Assembly: GCA_001412365.1 (NCBI GenBank)
Contig: LKUE01000238.1
Span: 1-6,257, forward strand
DNA: 6,257 nt
Reading direction: 5' to 3'
From: Desulfuromonas sp. SDB
GTDB lineage: Bacteria > SDB-A
Shown: piece by piece, positions 1-6,234 of the stretch
Numbering within the stretch: the stretch's first letter is position 1
How the letters are laid out: every line of letters starts with the position of its first letter
Program-made: the position numbers and the translations under genes
The notes under the pieces: model-generated
Database searches by the model: none
What the model saw: only the letters and a program-made list of their open reading frames with translations
Told to the model about the DNA's origin: nothing

Positions 1-942
1 TTGTTTATGATAGAAAAAAATATTCCACTATCCCCTGATAAAGCATTGTTATTTGTAGGTGCCCGGGACCAGCATCTTAAATTAATGGAGACAATATTTA
101 ATTGTAAAATTTACCTCAGTGATTCAGAAGTTAGTATCCGGGGAGAACCTGAAAATGTTGAAATTGCTGAAAAATCTGTATCAAATTTTATAAGTAAGTT
201 AAATAACAATATTTTCAAAAACGAAAAAGATATCCTGAATTATTTAAATAATTCTATCCATTACGACAGCAATGATGATAATTTGATAATATCAACCCCC
301 TCTGGGAAAGTTTTCCCCAGAAGTGAGGGGCAAAAAGAATATATAAAAGCAATGAATAGTTCTGAATTAACTATCTGCATAGGTCCTGCCGGAACCGGGA
401 AAACCTATCTGGCGGTTGCCAAAGCAGTGGAGTTGCTAATACAAAAAGAAGTTAAGAAGATAATCCTCACCCGTCCTGCCGTGGAAGCAGGGGAGAATTT
501 AGGATTTCTTCCTGGTGATTTTATTGAAAAGGTGCAACCCTACCTTCAACCACTTTATGATGCATTGTTTGACACCTTGACTATTGAAAAAACAAAAAAA
601 ATGATTGAAGCTGAAGTAATTGAAGTTGCCCCCTTGGCTTTTATGAGAGGCAGAACCCTTAATAATGCTTTCATAATATTAGATGAAGCCCAAAATACCA
701 CCCCCGCCCAGATGAAAATGTTTCTGACCAGACTGGGCAAAAATTCACAAACAGTGGTATGCGGTGATATAACTCAAAGTGATTTAATTTCCGGAACTTC
801 CGGTCTTTCTGAAGTTGCTAAATTATTTGACCGGATTGAAGAAATCAGTATAACCTATTTAACCTTAAAAGATGTGGTAAGACACAGGCTGGTTAAAGTT
901 ATCTTACAAGCTTATCACCGACAGCAGCAAAATGAAAAATAA
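1..942 (+). CDS. phoH: PhoH family ATPase (PhoH/YbeZ-like), start at or beyond window edge
   Basis: Cytoplasmic P-loop ATPase of the PhoH/YbeZ family. Family members carry an RNA-helicase-like ATPase core and act with YbeY in rRNA maturation, although the exact biochemical role remains unsettled. The 313-residue frame shows an N-terminal KH-like region (about 10-70) and then the ATPase domain (about 105-308). Visible motifs are Walker A GPAGTGKT (128-135), the family signature RPAVEAGENLGFLPGD (158-173), Walker B IILDEAQN with D228/E229, the sensor-like GDITQSD (255-261) and the arginine-finger-like DVVRHR (291-296). The length matches the usual ~320 residues, so the protein looks complete. 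Translation could begin at TTG 1 or ATG 7; no upstream sequence is available to check for a ribosome binding site or an earlier start. The stop overlaps the next gene by 11 nt. Family assignment is very secure; only the start is uncertain. Confidence 0.96.
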   Translation: MFMIEKNIPLSPDKALLFVGARDQHLKLMETIFNCKIYLSDSEVSIRGEPENVEIAEKSVSNFISKLNNNIFKNEKDILNYLNNSIHYDSNDDNLIISTPSGKVFPRSEGQKEYIKAMNSSELTICIGPAGTGKTYLAVAKAVELLIQKEVKKIILTRPAVEAGENLGFLPGDFIEKVQPYLQPLYDALFDTLTIEKTKKMIEAEVIEVAPLAFMRGRTLNNAFIILDEAQNTTPAQMKMFLTRLGKNSQTVVCGDITQSDLISGTSGLSEVAKLFDRIEEISITYLTLKDVVRHRLVKVILQAYHRQQQNEK

Positions 943-3226
943 AGTAGTAACTCATTCCTGGCGGGTAATCGCTTTCTTTATTATTATCTTACTTACCGAA
1001 TTCATTTCCAGATCACCTACCCGGAAGACGTTAATTTTTAAACCCGGAGAAGTTTCCGACCGGACAATCCTTGCCCCGGTAGAATTCAGAGTGTTTAAAT
1101 CACCGGATAGCTTAAGGGCGGAATCACTTTATGTCCGGGATACCGTAACTCCAGTATTAAGCAGAGTGGATGTAACTGAAATCACCCAGGCAAGATTAGA
1201 TACTTTTATATCTTTATTAAATTCAATATCTGAATTTGTCCCTGACACCATCTTAGACTCCGTCAATCCTCCGCAAATAACTGAAAATTACTTCATTGAT
1301 TCACTTTATCAATGGTTGGAGCCCAGAGATATTACCTTAGTGGAACTGGAAAGTATCTCCTCTCAATTAACCTCCAAGGATGTGACCAATTTTCAAAAAG
1401 CTCTGTCTGAACTGCTGGACACCATTGAATCAGCAGGTTATTCAGAAAGCTATGCTCAAAATAAGCAAAAAACAGTATTTATAGTTGATTTGGAAAATCT
1501 CAATGATTTAAATGAGCAGAATATCTATTTTCAGGGATCAATTTTGTTCAATATTGATCAATTAAACGATGCAGTGTTAACTTATGCTGCTTTCCGCAAA
1601 GAAGACACATTGCTGATGAGAAATGCCCTGCGCAGGATAGCGGAAAAAAACCTTCAATTCAACCGGGAATGGACAAAATCCAGAATTGATTCAGCCATCC
1701 GGGCGATAGACCCCTATACAGATCAGAAGATCAGTAAGGGAGCTGAAATAATCAGACAGCATCAGCAGATAACTGTAGAGGATTCCATAAAAATATCATC
1801 TTTGATAACTTACCTGGGACCGGAAAACCCCATTACGATTAATTTATTTGGTAAAAGCCGGATTCAGATCAAGCAGATTATCGGTCGAATTCTACTGATG
1901 ATTATTATTGTAATATTAACTTTGATATTTATACAGATTTTAACCCCCCGCACCTGGCATTCAACTTCTAAAATGTGGCTGATAATCTTAATCTCCTTTA
2001 TTGTAATGATATCTTCCAGTATCCTCATAAAATATATTTTCCCCAGCGATGCGGAGATGTTTTTAGAATTTCCCACCGGCAATTTCAAATATGATGCCAT
2101 AATTATTGCTCCGGTAGCATTAGCGGGAATGCTTCTGGTTTTACTGGTGGGAATTAAAGAAGCATTAATCCTATCTACCATGTTAGCCATGGCTGTAGGA
2201 ATTTATTGGAATTTTTCATACCAGGTTTTTCTGGTGCTGATGACTGGAAGTTTGTCATTAATTGCAGTATCCCGGACCATTCACCGGCGGTCTAATTTCT
2301 ACAGCGGTTTAATTGCCATGTTTTTAAGCATGTCCCTGGTATCCCTGGCTTTATATCTATTTACCTTTGAACCGGTAAAATTATTTTTTATAACTATTCT
2401 TCTGATTTTGATCAGCTCAACAATTTCCGTATTTTTCTCCTTGGGGTTAATACCGATTTTAGAAAGGATTTTCAATTCAGTTACCGACATGAAGCTCTTA
2501 GAACTTGCCCAGGACACCCAGCCTTTAATCTACAACATGGCCAGAATTGCTCAAGGCACCAAGTTTCATTCTTTGATTGTGGGAGATATTGCCGAAGCAG
2601 CAGCCAGAAAAATCGGGGCAAATCCGATTTTAACCAGAGTGGGAGCTTATTATCATGATATTGGAAAAATTGAGAATCCAGATGGATTCATTGAAAATCA
2701 GGGGTTCAACGGCAAAAATATCCATGACAGCATATCTCCCAAAGAAAGTGTGAATATTCTTCGCAAGCATGTAACTGACGGAGTTAAATTAGCCAAACAA
2801 CATAAATTACCTTCGGAAATCATCGAATTTATTAAGACCCACCATGGAACTACATTTATGGAAATTTTCTACCATAAAGCCAAGGATTTAGAAAATCAGG
2901 GCGGTCCCCCCATAAATGAACAGGAATACCGCTATCCAGGTCCCCTCCCCAAAACCAAGGAAGCAGGATTGATCATGCTGGCAGACGGAATTGAAGCAGC
3001 TTGCCGAAGCTTAAAAAATCCTACCGAAGAAGATATCAAGGACAAGGTACACTCAATAATTCAAAAAAGATTAACTGAAGGTCAGTTGAATTTAACCAAT
3101 CTATCTCTCAGAGATATCAGCATCATCGAACAAGTATACACCAAACATTTAATTGGTTTATACCATCCCCGAGTGCCCTATCCTTCTGATAAAGATCAAA
3201 ATGGTAAAGATTCTCCTAATCCCTGA
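932..3226 (+). CDS. pgpH: 7TM-HD membrane phosphohydrolase, PgpH/YqfF type (predicted c-di-AMP phosphodiesterase)
   Basis: Integral membrane HD-superfamily phosphohydrolase of 764 residues. Characterised PgpH homologues hydrolyse cyclic di-AMP to pApA; that activity is inferred here from family. Layout: an N-terminal membrane anchor (about 11-25); a large predicted extracytoplasmic HDED domain (about 30-305) opening with the family pattern KPGEVSDRTILAP; seven hydrophobic segments (about 318-337, 348-368, 388-407, 409-425, 430-447, 457-478, 484-510); and a cytoplasmic HD domain (about 535-742). Metal-ligand motifs are intact: H546 in GTKFHS, the HDIG signature H575-D576-I577-G578, FIENQ (587 region), NIHDSISPKES, THHGT with H637/H638, and LADGIEAA with D685. 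The last ~20 residues are polar and low in complexity, and part of them shares DNA with ybeY. ATG 932 lies inside the phoH end and has no clear Shine-Dalgarno sequence, suggesting coupled translation. Substrate specificity cannot be read from sequence alone. Confidence 0.93.
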   Translation: MKNKVVTHSWRVIAFFIIILLTEFISRSPTRKTLIFKPGEVSDRTILAPVEFRVFKSPDSLRAESLYVRDTVTPVLSRVDVTEITQARLDTFISLLNSISEFVPDTILDSVNPPQITENYFIDSLYQWLEPRDITLVELESISSQLTSKDVTNFQKALSELLDTIESAGYSESYAQNKQKTVFIVDLENLNDLNEQNIYFQGSILFNIDQLNDAVLTYAAFRKEDTLLMRNALRRIAEKNLQFNREWTKSRIDSAIRAIDPYTDQKISKGAEIIRQHQQITVEDSIKISSLITYLGPENPITINLFGKSRIQIKQIIGRILLMIIIVILTLIFIQILTPRTWHSTSKMWLIILISFIVMISSSILIKYIFPSDAEMFLEFPTGNFKYDAIIIAPVALAGMLLVLLVGIKEALILSTMLAMAVGIYWNFSYQVFLVLMTGSLSLIAVSRTIHRRSNFYSGLIAMFLSMSLVSLALYLFTFEPVKLFFITILLILISSTISVFFSLGLIPILERIFNSVTDMKLLELAQDTQPLIYNMARIAQGTKFHSLIVGDIAEAAARKIGANPILTRVGAYYHDIGKIENPDGFIENQGFNGKNIHDSISPKESVNILRKHVTDGVKLAKQHKLPSEIIEFIKTHHGTTFMEIFYHKAKDLENQGGPPINEQEYRYPGPLPKTKEAGLIMLADGIEAACRSLKNPTEEDIKDKVHSIIQKRLTEGQLNLTNLSLRDISIIEQVYTKHLIGLYHPRVPYPSDKDQNGKDSPNP

Positions 3227-3617
3227 ACAGCATCCTCAACAGAAAAATTACCAAGAATTAATCAGATCAATATTATCCCATCTAAACATCAGCCACGGCG
3301 AGATGAGTATCAGTATTCTCAATGAACAGCAAATCAAGAGTTATAATTACAGATACCGCCAGGTCAACTCACCCACCGATGTAATTTCTTTCCCCAGTGA
3401 GATAGAAGGAGATTGGGGCGATATATTAATTTGTCCTGAAATCATCAAAGAAAATGCAAAGCGCTTCAACATTAATTTCACCCAGGAACTTATTCGAGTA
3501 ATAGCCCATGGCATTTTACATCTATTGGGTTATAATCATGACAACCGCCTAAATAAAAGCAAAATGTTCAAGCTTCAGGAAGAAATCGTCAAAAATATGG
3601 GGGATTGGATATTATAA
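3201..3617 (+). CDS. ybeY: Endoribonuclease YbeY (rRNA maturation factor)
   Basis: Cytoplasmic zinc-dependent single-strand endoribonuclease of the UPF0054 family, involved in 16S rRNA 3'-end maturation and ribosome quality control. The product is 138 residues, slightly shorter than the common ~150, mainly through a short loop before GDILIC. Family motifs in order are YRQVNSPTDVISFP (52-65, with the conserved Arg at 53), GDILICPE (73-80) and the metal site HGILHLLGYNH with H103, H107 and H113 in H-x3-H-x5-H spacing. The residue before the last His is Asn rather than the usual Asp. An upstream in-frame ATG at 3153 exists, but ATG 3201 is preferred because MVKILLIPEQ matches the family's first beta strand, whereas the added 16 residues would only lengthen the overlap. 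From 3201 the gene overlaps the HD gene by 26 nt and lacks a clear Shine-Dalgarno sequence. Its stop lies inside the next gene. Confidence 0.94.
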   Translation: MVKILLIPEQHPQQKNYQELIRSILSHLNISHGEMSISILNEQQIKSYNYRYRQVNSPTDVISFPSEIEGDWGDILICPEIIKENAKRFNINFTQELIRVIAHGILHLLGYNHDNRLNKSKMFKLQEEIVKNMGDWIL

Positions 3618-4840
3618 TATTTTACCTTTCGCTGTCCTTATCCCTGCTATTGTTTTCAGCAGTATTCTCCGCCAGTGAAACTGCAATATTCTGGCTTCCC
3701 CGTTACCGGGTGGAAAGCCTTTCCCAGCAGCACCGGAGGGGGAGGATTTTAAAACTGCTGTACACCTCCCCCAATTACACCCTGCCCTTGATTTTACTGG
3801 GGAACACTTTTGTAAACGTACTGTTATCAGTTACCTCTTTAAAAATACTGGGCTTGCTGAATATAAGTTTTTTATCTAAATATACCCTGGTCATAAATAT
3901 TTTATTCATCACCATGCTCTTACTGATATGCGGTGAATTTGGGCCGAAACTTATGGCGGTGAGAAGACCAGAAAAGATTTCCCTGTTATTTTCACCGTTT
4001 ATTTATGTTTTAGGAATTATATTTTATCCTGTGGTCAAACCCTTCGAAAAAATTATCTTACTAATTTTAAAAGATAAAGAACAGGACATGTTATCATCAC
4101 ATGAAATTTTATGGATGTTCTACAAAGGCAGGGTAATTGACAAGGTTCTAAAAGGAACCCTGTGGAAGATAGCTCACTCCTTATTAGTGCTGGGGGATAC
4201 TACCATAGAAGACATCATGACTCCCCGGTTGTCCATTGTTTCCCTCAGTGAACATAATTCCTGGCAAGATGCTCTGGTACTGCATCAACAAACCGGAAAA
4301 TCTAAAATAATTATTTACAGAAAAAATATTGATGAAGTAATTGGATATGTGGACATCTCTCACCAATTTTTAAACGCTCCTGACTTTCAAACTAAACTTA
4401 AGCATCTCATCCGTCCTATAACCTTTATTCCCTCCAATGTTAAAATACCAAGCTACATCAAAGAAATTCAGAAAAACAAAAATTTAATGATACTGGTAAA
4501 AGACGAATACGGGGGAACCGCAGGGATAGTTACCGAAAATGATCTGTATGAGTACATGGTAGGTTCAACTTCAACTGAATACCATCAGGGAAAAACTTCA
4601 ATTCCCGCCTCCTCAATTATTCTCAAAGGCAGCACTTGTATTCAGGAAGTTTCCCGGAATTACGGAGTTCATTTTGAGCCTAAGCATATGGATAAAAGCA
4701 TTAGTAAATTCATCCTTGAACAAGCAGGATACATTCCCCGCAAGGGAGATTACATTAATTTCCAGGGGATAAAGTTTGAAGTGCTGAAAGTCAGAAAAAA
4801 CAGCATCTTATTAGTCAGAATTCACCGGAACAAACAATGA
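3605..4840 (+). CDS. CNNM/CorC-type transporter, first of tandem pair (DUF21 + CBS pair + CorC_HlyC)
   Basis: Predicted inner-membrane divalent-cation (probably Mg2+) transporter of the CNNM/CorB-CorC family, formerly called hemolysin-like. It has 411 residues. The DUF21 domain (about 1-155) has hydrophobic segments near 3-22, 56-80, 94-115 and 128-142 and the conserved SASETA (22-27), GNTFVN (66-71) and GEFGPK (110-115). Next come a linker, two CBS domains (about 200-260 and 266-320, with IEDIMTPR and DEYGGTAGIVTENDL) and a C-terminal CorC_HlyC domain (about 333-409, with AGYIPRKGD). CBS pairs in this family bind adenine nucleotides and regulate transport. The start is TTG 3605, overlapping ybeY by 13 nt; a G run at 3599-3603 lies too close to be an ideal ribosome binding site, and later starts would cut into the first membrane segment. 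CBS1 carries GKSKIIIY where the family usually has an SR-x-PV-like motif. Family is secure; the ion and direction of transport are inferred. Confidence 0.9.
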   Translation: MDIIIFYLSLSLSLLLFSAVFSASETAIFWLPRYRVESLSQQHRRGRILKLLYTSPNYTLPLILLGNTFVNVLLSVTSLKILGLLNISFLSKYTLVINILFITMLLLICGEFGPKLMAVRRPEKISLLFSPFIYVLGIIFYPVVKPFEKIILLILKDKEQDMLSSHEILWMFYKGRVIDKVLKGTLWKIAHSLLVLGDTTIEDIMTPRLSIVSLSEHNSWQDALVLHQQTGKSKIIIYRKNIDEVIGYVDISHQFLNAPDFQTKLKHLIRPITFIPSNVKIPSYIKEIQKNKNLMILVKDEYGGTAGIVTENDLYEYMVGSTSTEYHQGKTSIPASSIILKGSTCIQEVSRNYGVHFEPKHMDKSISKFILEQAGYIPRKGDYINFQGIKFEVLKVRKNSILLVRIHRNKQ

Positions 4841-6039
4841 TATTATTGTTATCACTTATAATCATCACTTTACTGTTTTTTATATTTCTGTTTACCAGCT
4901 CAGAAATTGCCCTAATCGCCTCCCGTTCCTCTAAAATCAAATCCATGAAAATCGTGGGAAGGTCTCTGGCTCTGAAAGTCCTGGGCAATATTGAGACCAA
5001 TCTTTCAGTTATTCTGGTGGGAACCAATATTTGCCTGGTGGCAATTAGTACTATATCGGAAAAGCTTTCGGAAAAATTAATTAACGATCATTCAAGCTTG
5101 TTATCCACTTTTATCATCACTCTGATTATTTTGATTTTTGGGGAAATAATCCCAAAAAGCATCAGCAACCGGAATCCATCCCTCTCTTTAATTAGATTAT
5201 CCAGTTTTATTTACACCAGTTCAATAATCTTAAAACCTCTTTCCCTTAGTATGAAATATATCTCGGCTTCCATTTTAAATTTAGTTAAAATTTCACCCCG
5301 GGACGAATATTTCACCTCCTCAGACATGGAAAACACCTTGAGGGAGGGCGCCGGTCTGGGATTGCTGCCCCCCCACGCTCAAAAACTGGCGGATGGAATT
5401 AAAATATTAGACCAACTTAAAGTTGACGACATAATGCAGCCGCGATCAAATGTGACCTGCAGTTTTAAATCAGAAGGCTTGACCGGTATAAAAAGTGCGT
5501 ATCAGGCTACCCGTCATAAGAAGATAGTATTAGCAGACCAGAACATTGATGACATTTTAGGAGTAGTTTATATAAAGGACATAGTTGTCAACAGCAGTTT
5601 TAACTACCGTCAACCGGTTTTCATTTACCAGCATTCATCGGTTAAGACGGTGGTTAATTGTTTTAATGAAAATCCCCATTGTGATTTGTTGATTGTAGTG
5701 GACGAGTTTGGACAACTGGCGGGGATTATAACAAAAACCGACCTTATTAATTCTCTGGCTGGAGCAGTGCATATAGACCAGCAACACCCTCAGGTGATCA
5801 AGTCCGGACCGCATGGAATTTTAGAGGTAAGAGGAGATACCAAAGTGGAGGTCATTGAAAATTTATTAAAAGTGAGTACCGGCTTAGATCCAAAAGAAAC
5901 TATCGCCAGCTGCATTCTTGATCACTGCGGCTTAATTCCCGAAGAAGGCAATACTTATACTCTGGGAAAAATCAATGTTGAAATTACCGACAGTTCATCT
6001 AAAAATATTAAATCAGTTAAAATATCGAAAATTACCTAA
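4837..6039 (+). CDS. CNNM/CorC-type transporter paralogue, second of tandem pair
   Basis: Second protein of the same architecture, 400 residues: DUF21 (about 1-150, hydrophobic segments near 2-20, 54-74, 88-105 and 118-136), a CBS pair (about 195-252 and 258-312, with VDDIMQPR and VVDEFGQLAGIITKTDL) and CorC_HlyC (about 318-400, with CGLIPEEGNTYTLG). Conserved membrane positions are S22-E23 in TSSEIA and E103 in GEIIPK. The middle motif reads GTNICL (62-67), so the second Asn of the GNxxxN pattern is replaced by Leu67. The ATG overlaps the TGA of the upstream paralogue (ATGA, 4 nt), a typical coupling junction, with only a weak CCGGAA upstream. The two proteins are clearly divergent, so this is an old duplication rather than a recent copy. 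They may form a heterodimer, since characterised CNNM/CorB/CorC proteins are dimers; that is inference. No terminator hairpin follows the stop. Confidence 0.89.
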   Translation: MILLLSLIIITLLFFIFLFTSSEIALIASRSSKIKSMKIVGRSLALKVLGNIETNLSVILVGTNICLVAISTISEKLSEKLINDHSSLLSTFIITLIILIFGEIIPKSISNRNPSLSLIRLSSFIYTSSIILKPLSLSMKYISASILNLVKISPRDEYFTSSDMENTLREGAGLGLLPPHAQKLADGIKILDQLKVDDIMQPRSNVTCSFKSEGLTGIKSAYQATRHKKIVLADQNIDDILGVVYIKDIVVNSSFNYRQPVFIYQHSSVKTVVNCFNENPHCDLLIVVDEFGQLAGIITKTDLINSLAGAVHIDQQHPQVIKSGPHGILEVRGDTKVEVIENLLKVSTGLDPKETIASCILDHCGLIPEEGNTYTLGKINVEITDSSSKNIKSVKISKIT

Positions 6040-6090
6040 ATAACCAATATCACTAAGTATAAATAATGGCAACGAAATACATTAAGGCAC

Positions 6091-6097
6091 AAAGGAG
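6091..6097 (+). promoter_or_regulatory. Strong Shine-Dalgarno sequence without a long ORF
   Basis: AAAGGAG is the best match to the anti-Shine-Dalgarno sequence that I noticed in the window, yet no gene of normal length follows. ATG 6098 abuts it and ATG 6109 follows after 11 nt; both frames stop within 15 codons. It may serve a leader peptide, be the remnant of a decayed gene, or be chance. Confidence 0.4.
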
Positions 6098-6108
6098 ATG
6101 GTAAGCAA

Positions 6109-6150
6109 ATGGAAAAAGTGGATTTTTTGGGGAATTTTATAATTATATAA
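6109..6150 (+). CDS. Possible 13-codon leader peptide or decayed gene start
   Basis: Short frame MEKVDFLGNFIII followed by TAA, preceded by the strong Shine-Dalgarno sequence 11 nt upstream, a spacing slightly longer than ideal. I do not recognise the peptide. An alternative frame from ATG 6098 gives MVSKWKKWIFWGIL, with three Trp in 14 residues, but its start lies directly against the Shine-Dalgarno sequence. Neither has independent support as a real peptide. The position, after the transporter pair and before a new promoter, would suit a regulatory leader or the beginning of a degraded gene. Confidence 0.2.
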   Translation: MEKVDFLGNFIII

Positions 6151-6171
6151 AACAAATGTAATATATATAAC

Positions 6172-6201
6172 TTGACAAAAATAATAAATTGAATATATCT
6201 A
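6172..6201 (+). promoter_or_regulatory. Predicted sigma-70 type promoter for the downstream gene
   Basis: A perfect -35 hexamer TTGACA (6172-6177) is followed after 18 bp by TATCTA (6196-6201), or after 16 bp by TATATC (6194-6199), as the -10. Transcription would begin near 6208, giving a leader of about 27 nt before ATG 6235. The surrounding DNA is very AT-rich, which makes weak -10 matches common. The exact -35 match and good placement before a ribosome binding site are the main support. Confidence 0.5.
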
Positions 6202-6224
6202 TATAAATAGGGGTATAAAAAGAT

Positions 6225-6230
6225 AGAGGA
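6225..6230 (+). promoter_or_regulatory. Ribosome binding site of the downstream gene
   Basis: AGAGGA lies 4 nt before ATG 6235. Together with the promoter-like sequence about 25 nt upstream, it supports a real gene start at the right edge of the window. Confidence 0.45.
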
Positions 6231-6234
6231 AAAA

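Noticed and set aside
586-601. A6-C-A8 run in phoH as a possible slippage or frameshift site
   Set aside because: The reading frame continues intact through the Walker B and later motifs. A-runs are expected in AT-rich DNA, and no alternative-frame extension of interest follows.
791-803. Inverted repeat CCGGAACTTCCGG as operator or terminator stem
   Set aside because: It lies within the phoH coding sequence encoding SGTSG, allows only a 5-bp stem with a 3-nt loop, and has no T-run after it.
1517-1537. QNIYFQG (residues 196-202 of the HD protein) resembles the TEV protease site ENLYFQG
   Set aside because: The P6 Glu is Gln here and the stretch lies inside the normal extracytoplasmic domain of a complete natural protein. 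I treat it as coincidence, not as an engineered tag.
1864-2190. 108-codon minus-strand open frame opposite the HD gene
   Set aside because: It lies wholly opposite conserved membrane-domain coding sequence. Its product resembles no family I recognise, so it is an antisense shadow; the same applies to the other minus-strand frames opposite these genes.
3153-3200. Earlier ATG for ybeY adding 16 residues
   Set aside because: The extra residues do not resemble the YbeY N-terminus and would lengthen the overlap with the HD gene to 74 nt. ATG 3201 starts directly at the family's first strand.
5368-5374. C7 homopolymer in the second transporter gene as a possible phase-variation tract
   Set aside because: The frame is intact on both sides, seven bases is short for phase variation, and the site is well inside a housekeeping-type gene. 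Sequencing-error risk is the only practical concern.
6040-6090. Search for a rho-independent terminator after the last transporter gene
   Set aside because: No GC-rich hairpin followed by a T-run can be seen here, so none is annotated.
6066-6104. 12-codon frame MATKYIKAQRRW before the orphan ribosome binding site
   Set aside because: It has no Shine-Dalgarno sequence, is very short, and I recognise nothing in it.
6138-6143. Perfect TATAAT as a -10 element
   Set aside because: No acceptable -35 is found 16-18 bp upstream, and TATAAT is expected by chance in DNA this AT-rich. The TTGACA-based promoter just downstream is better supported.
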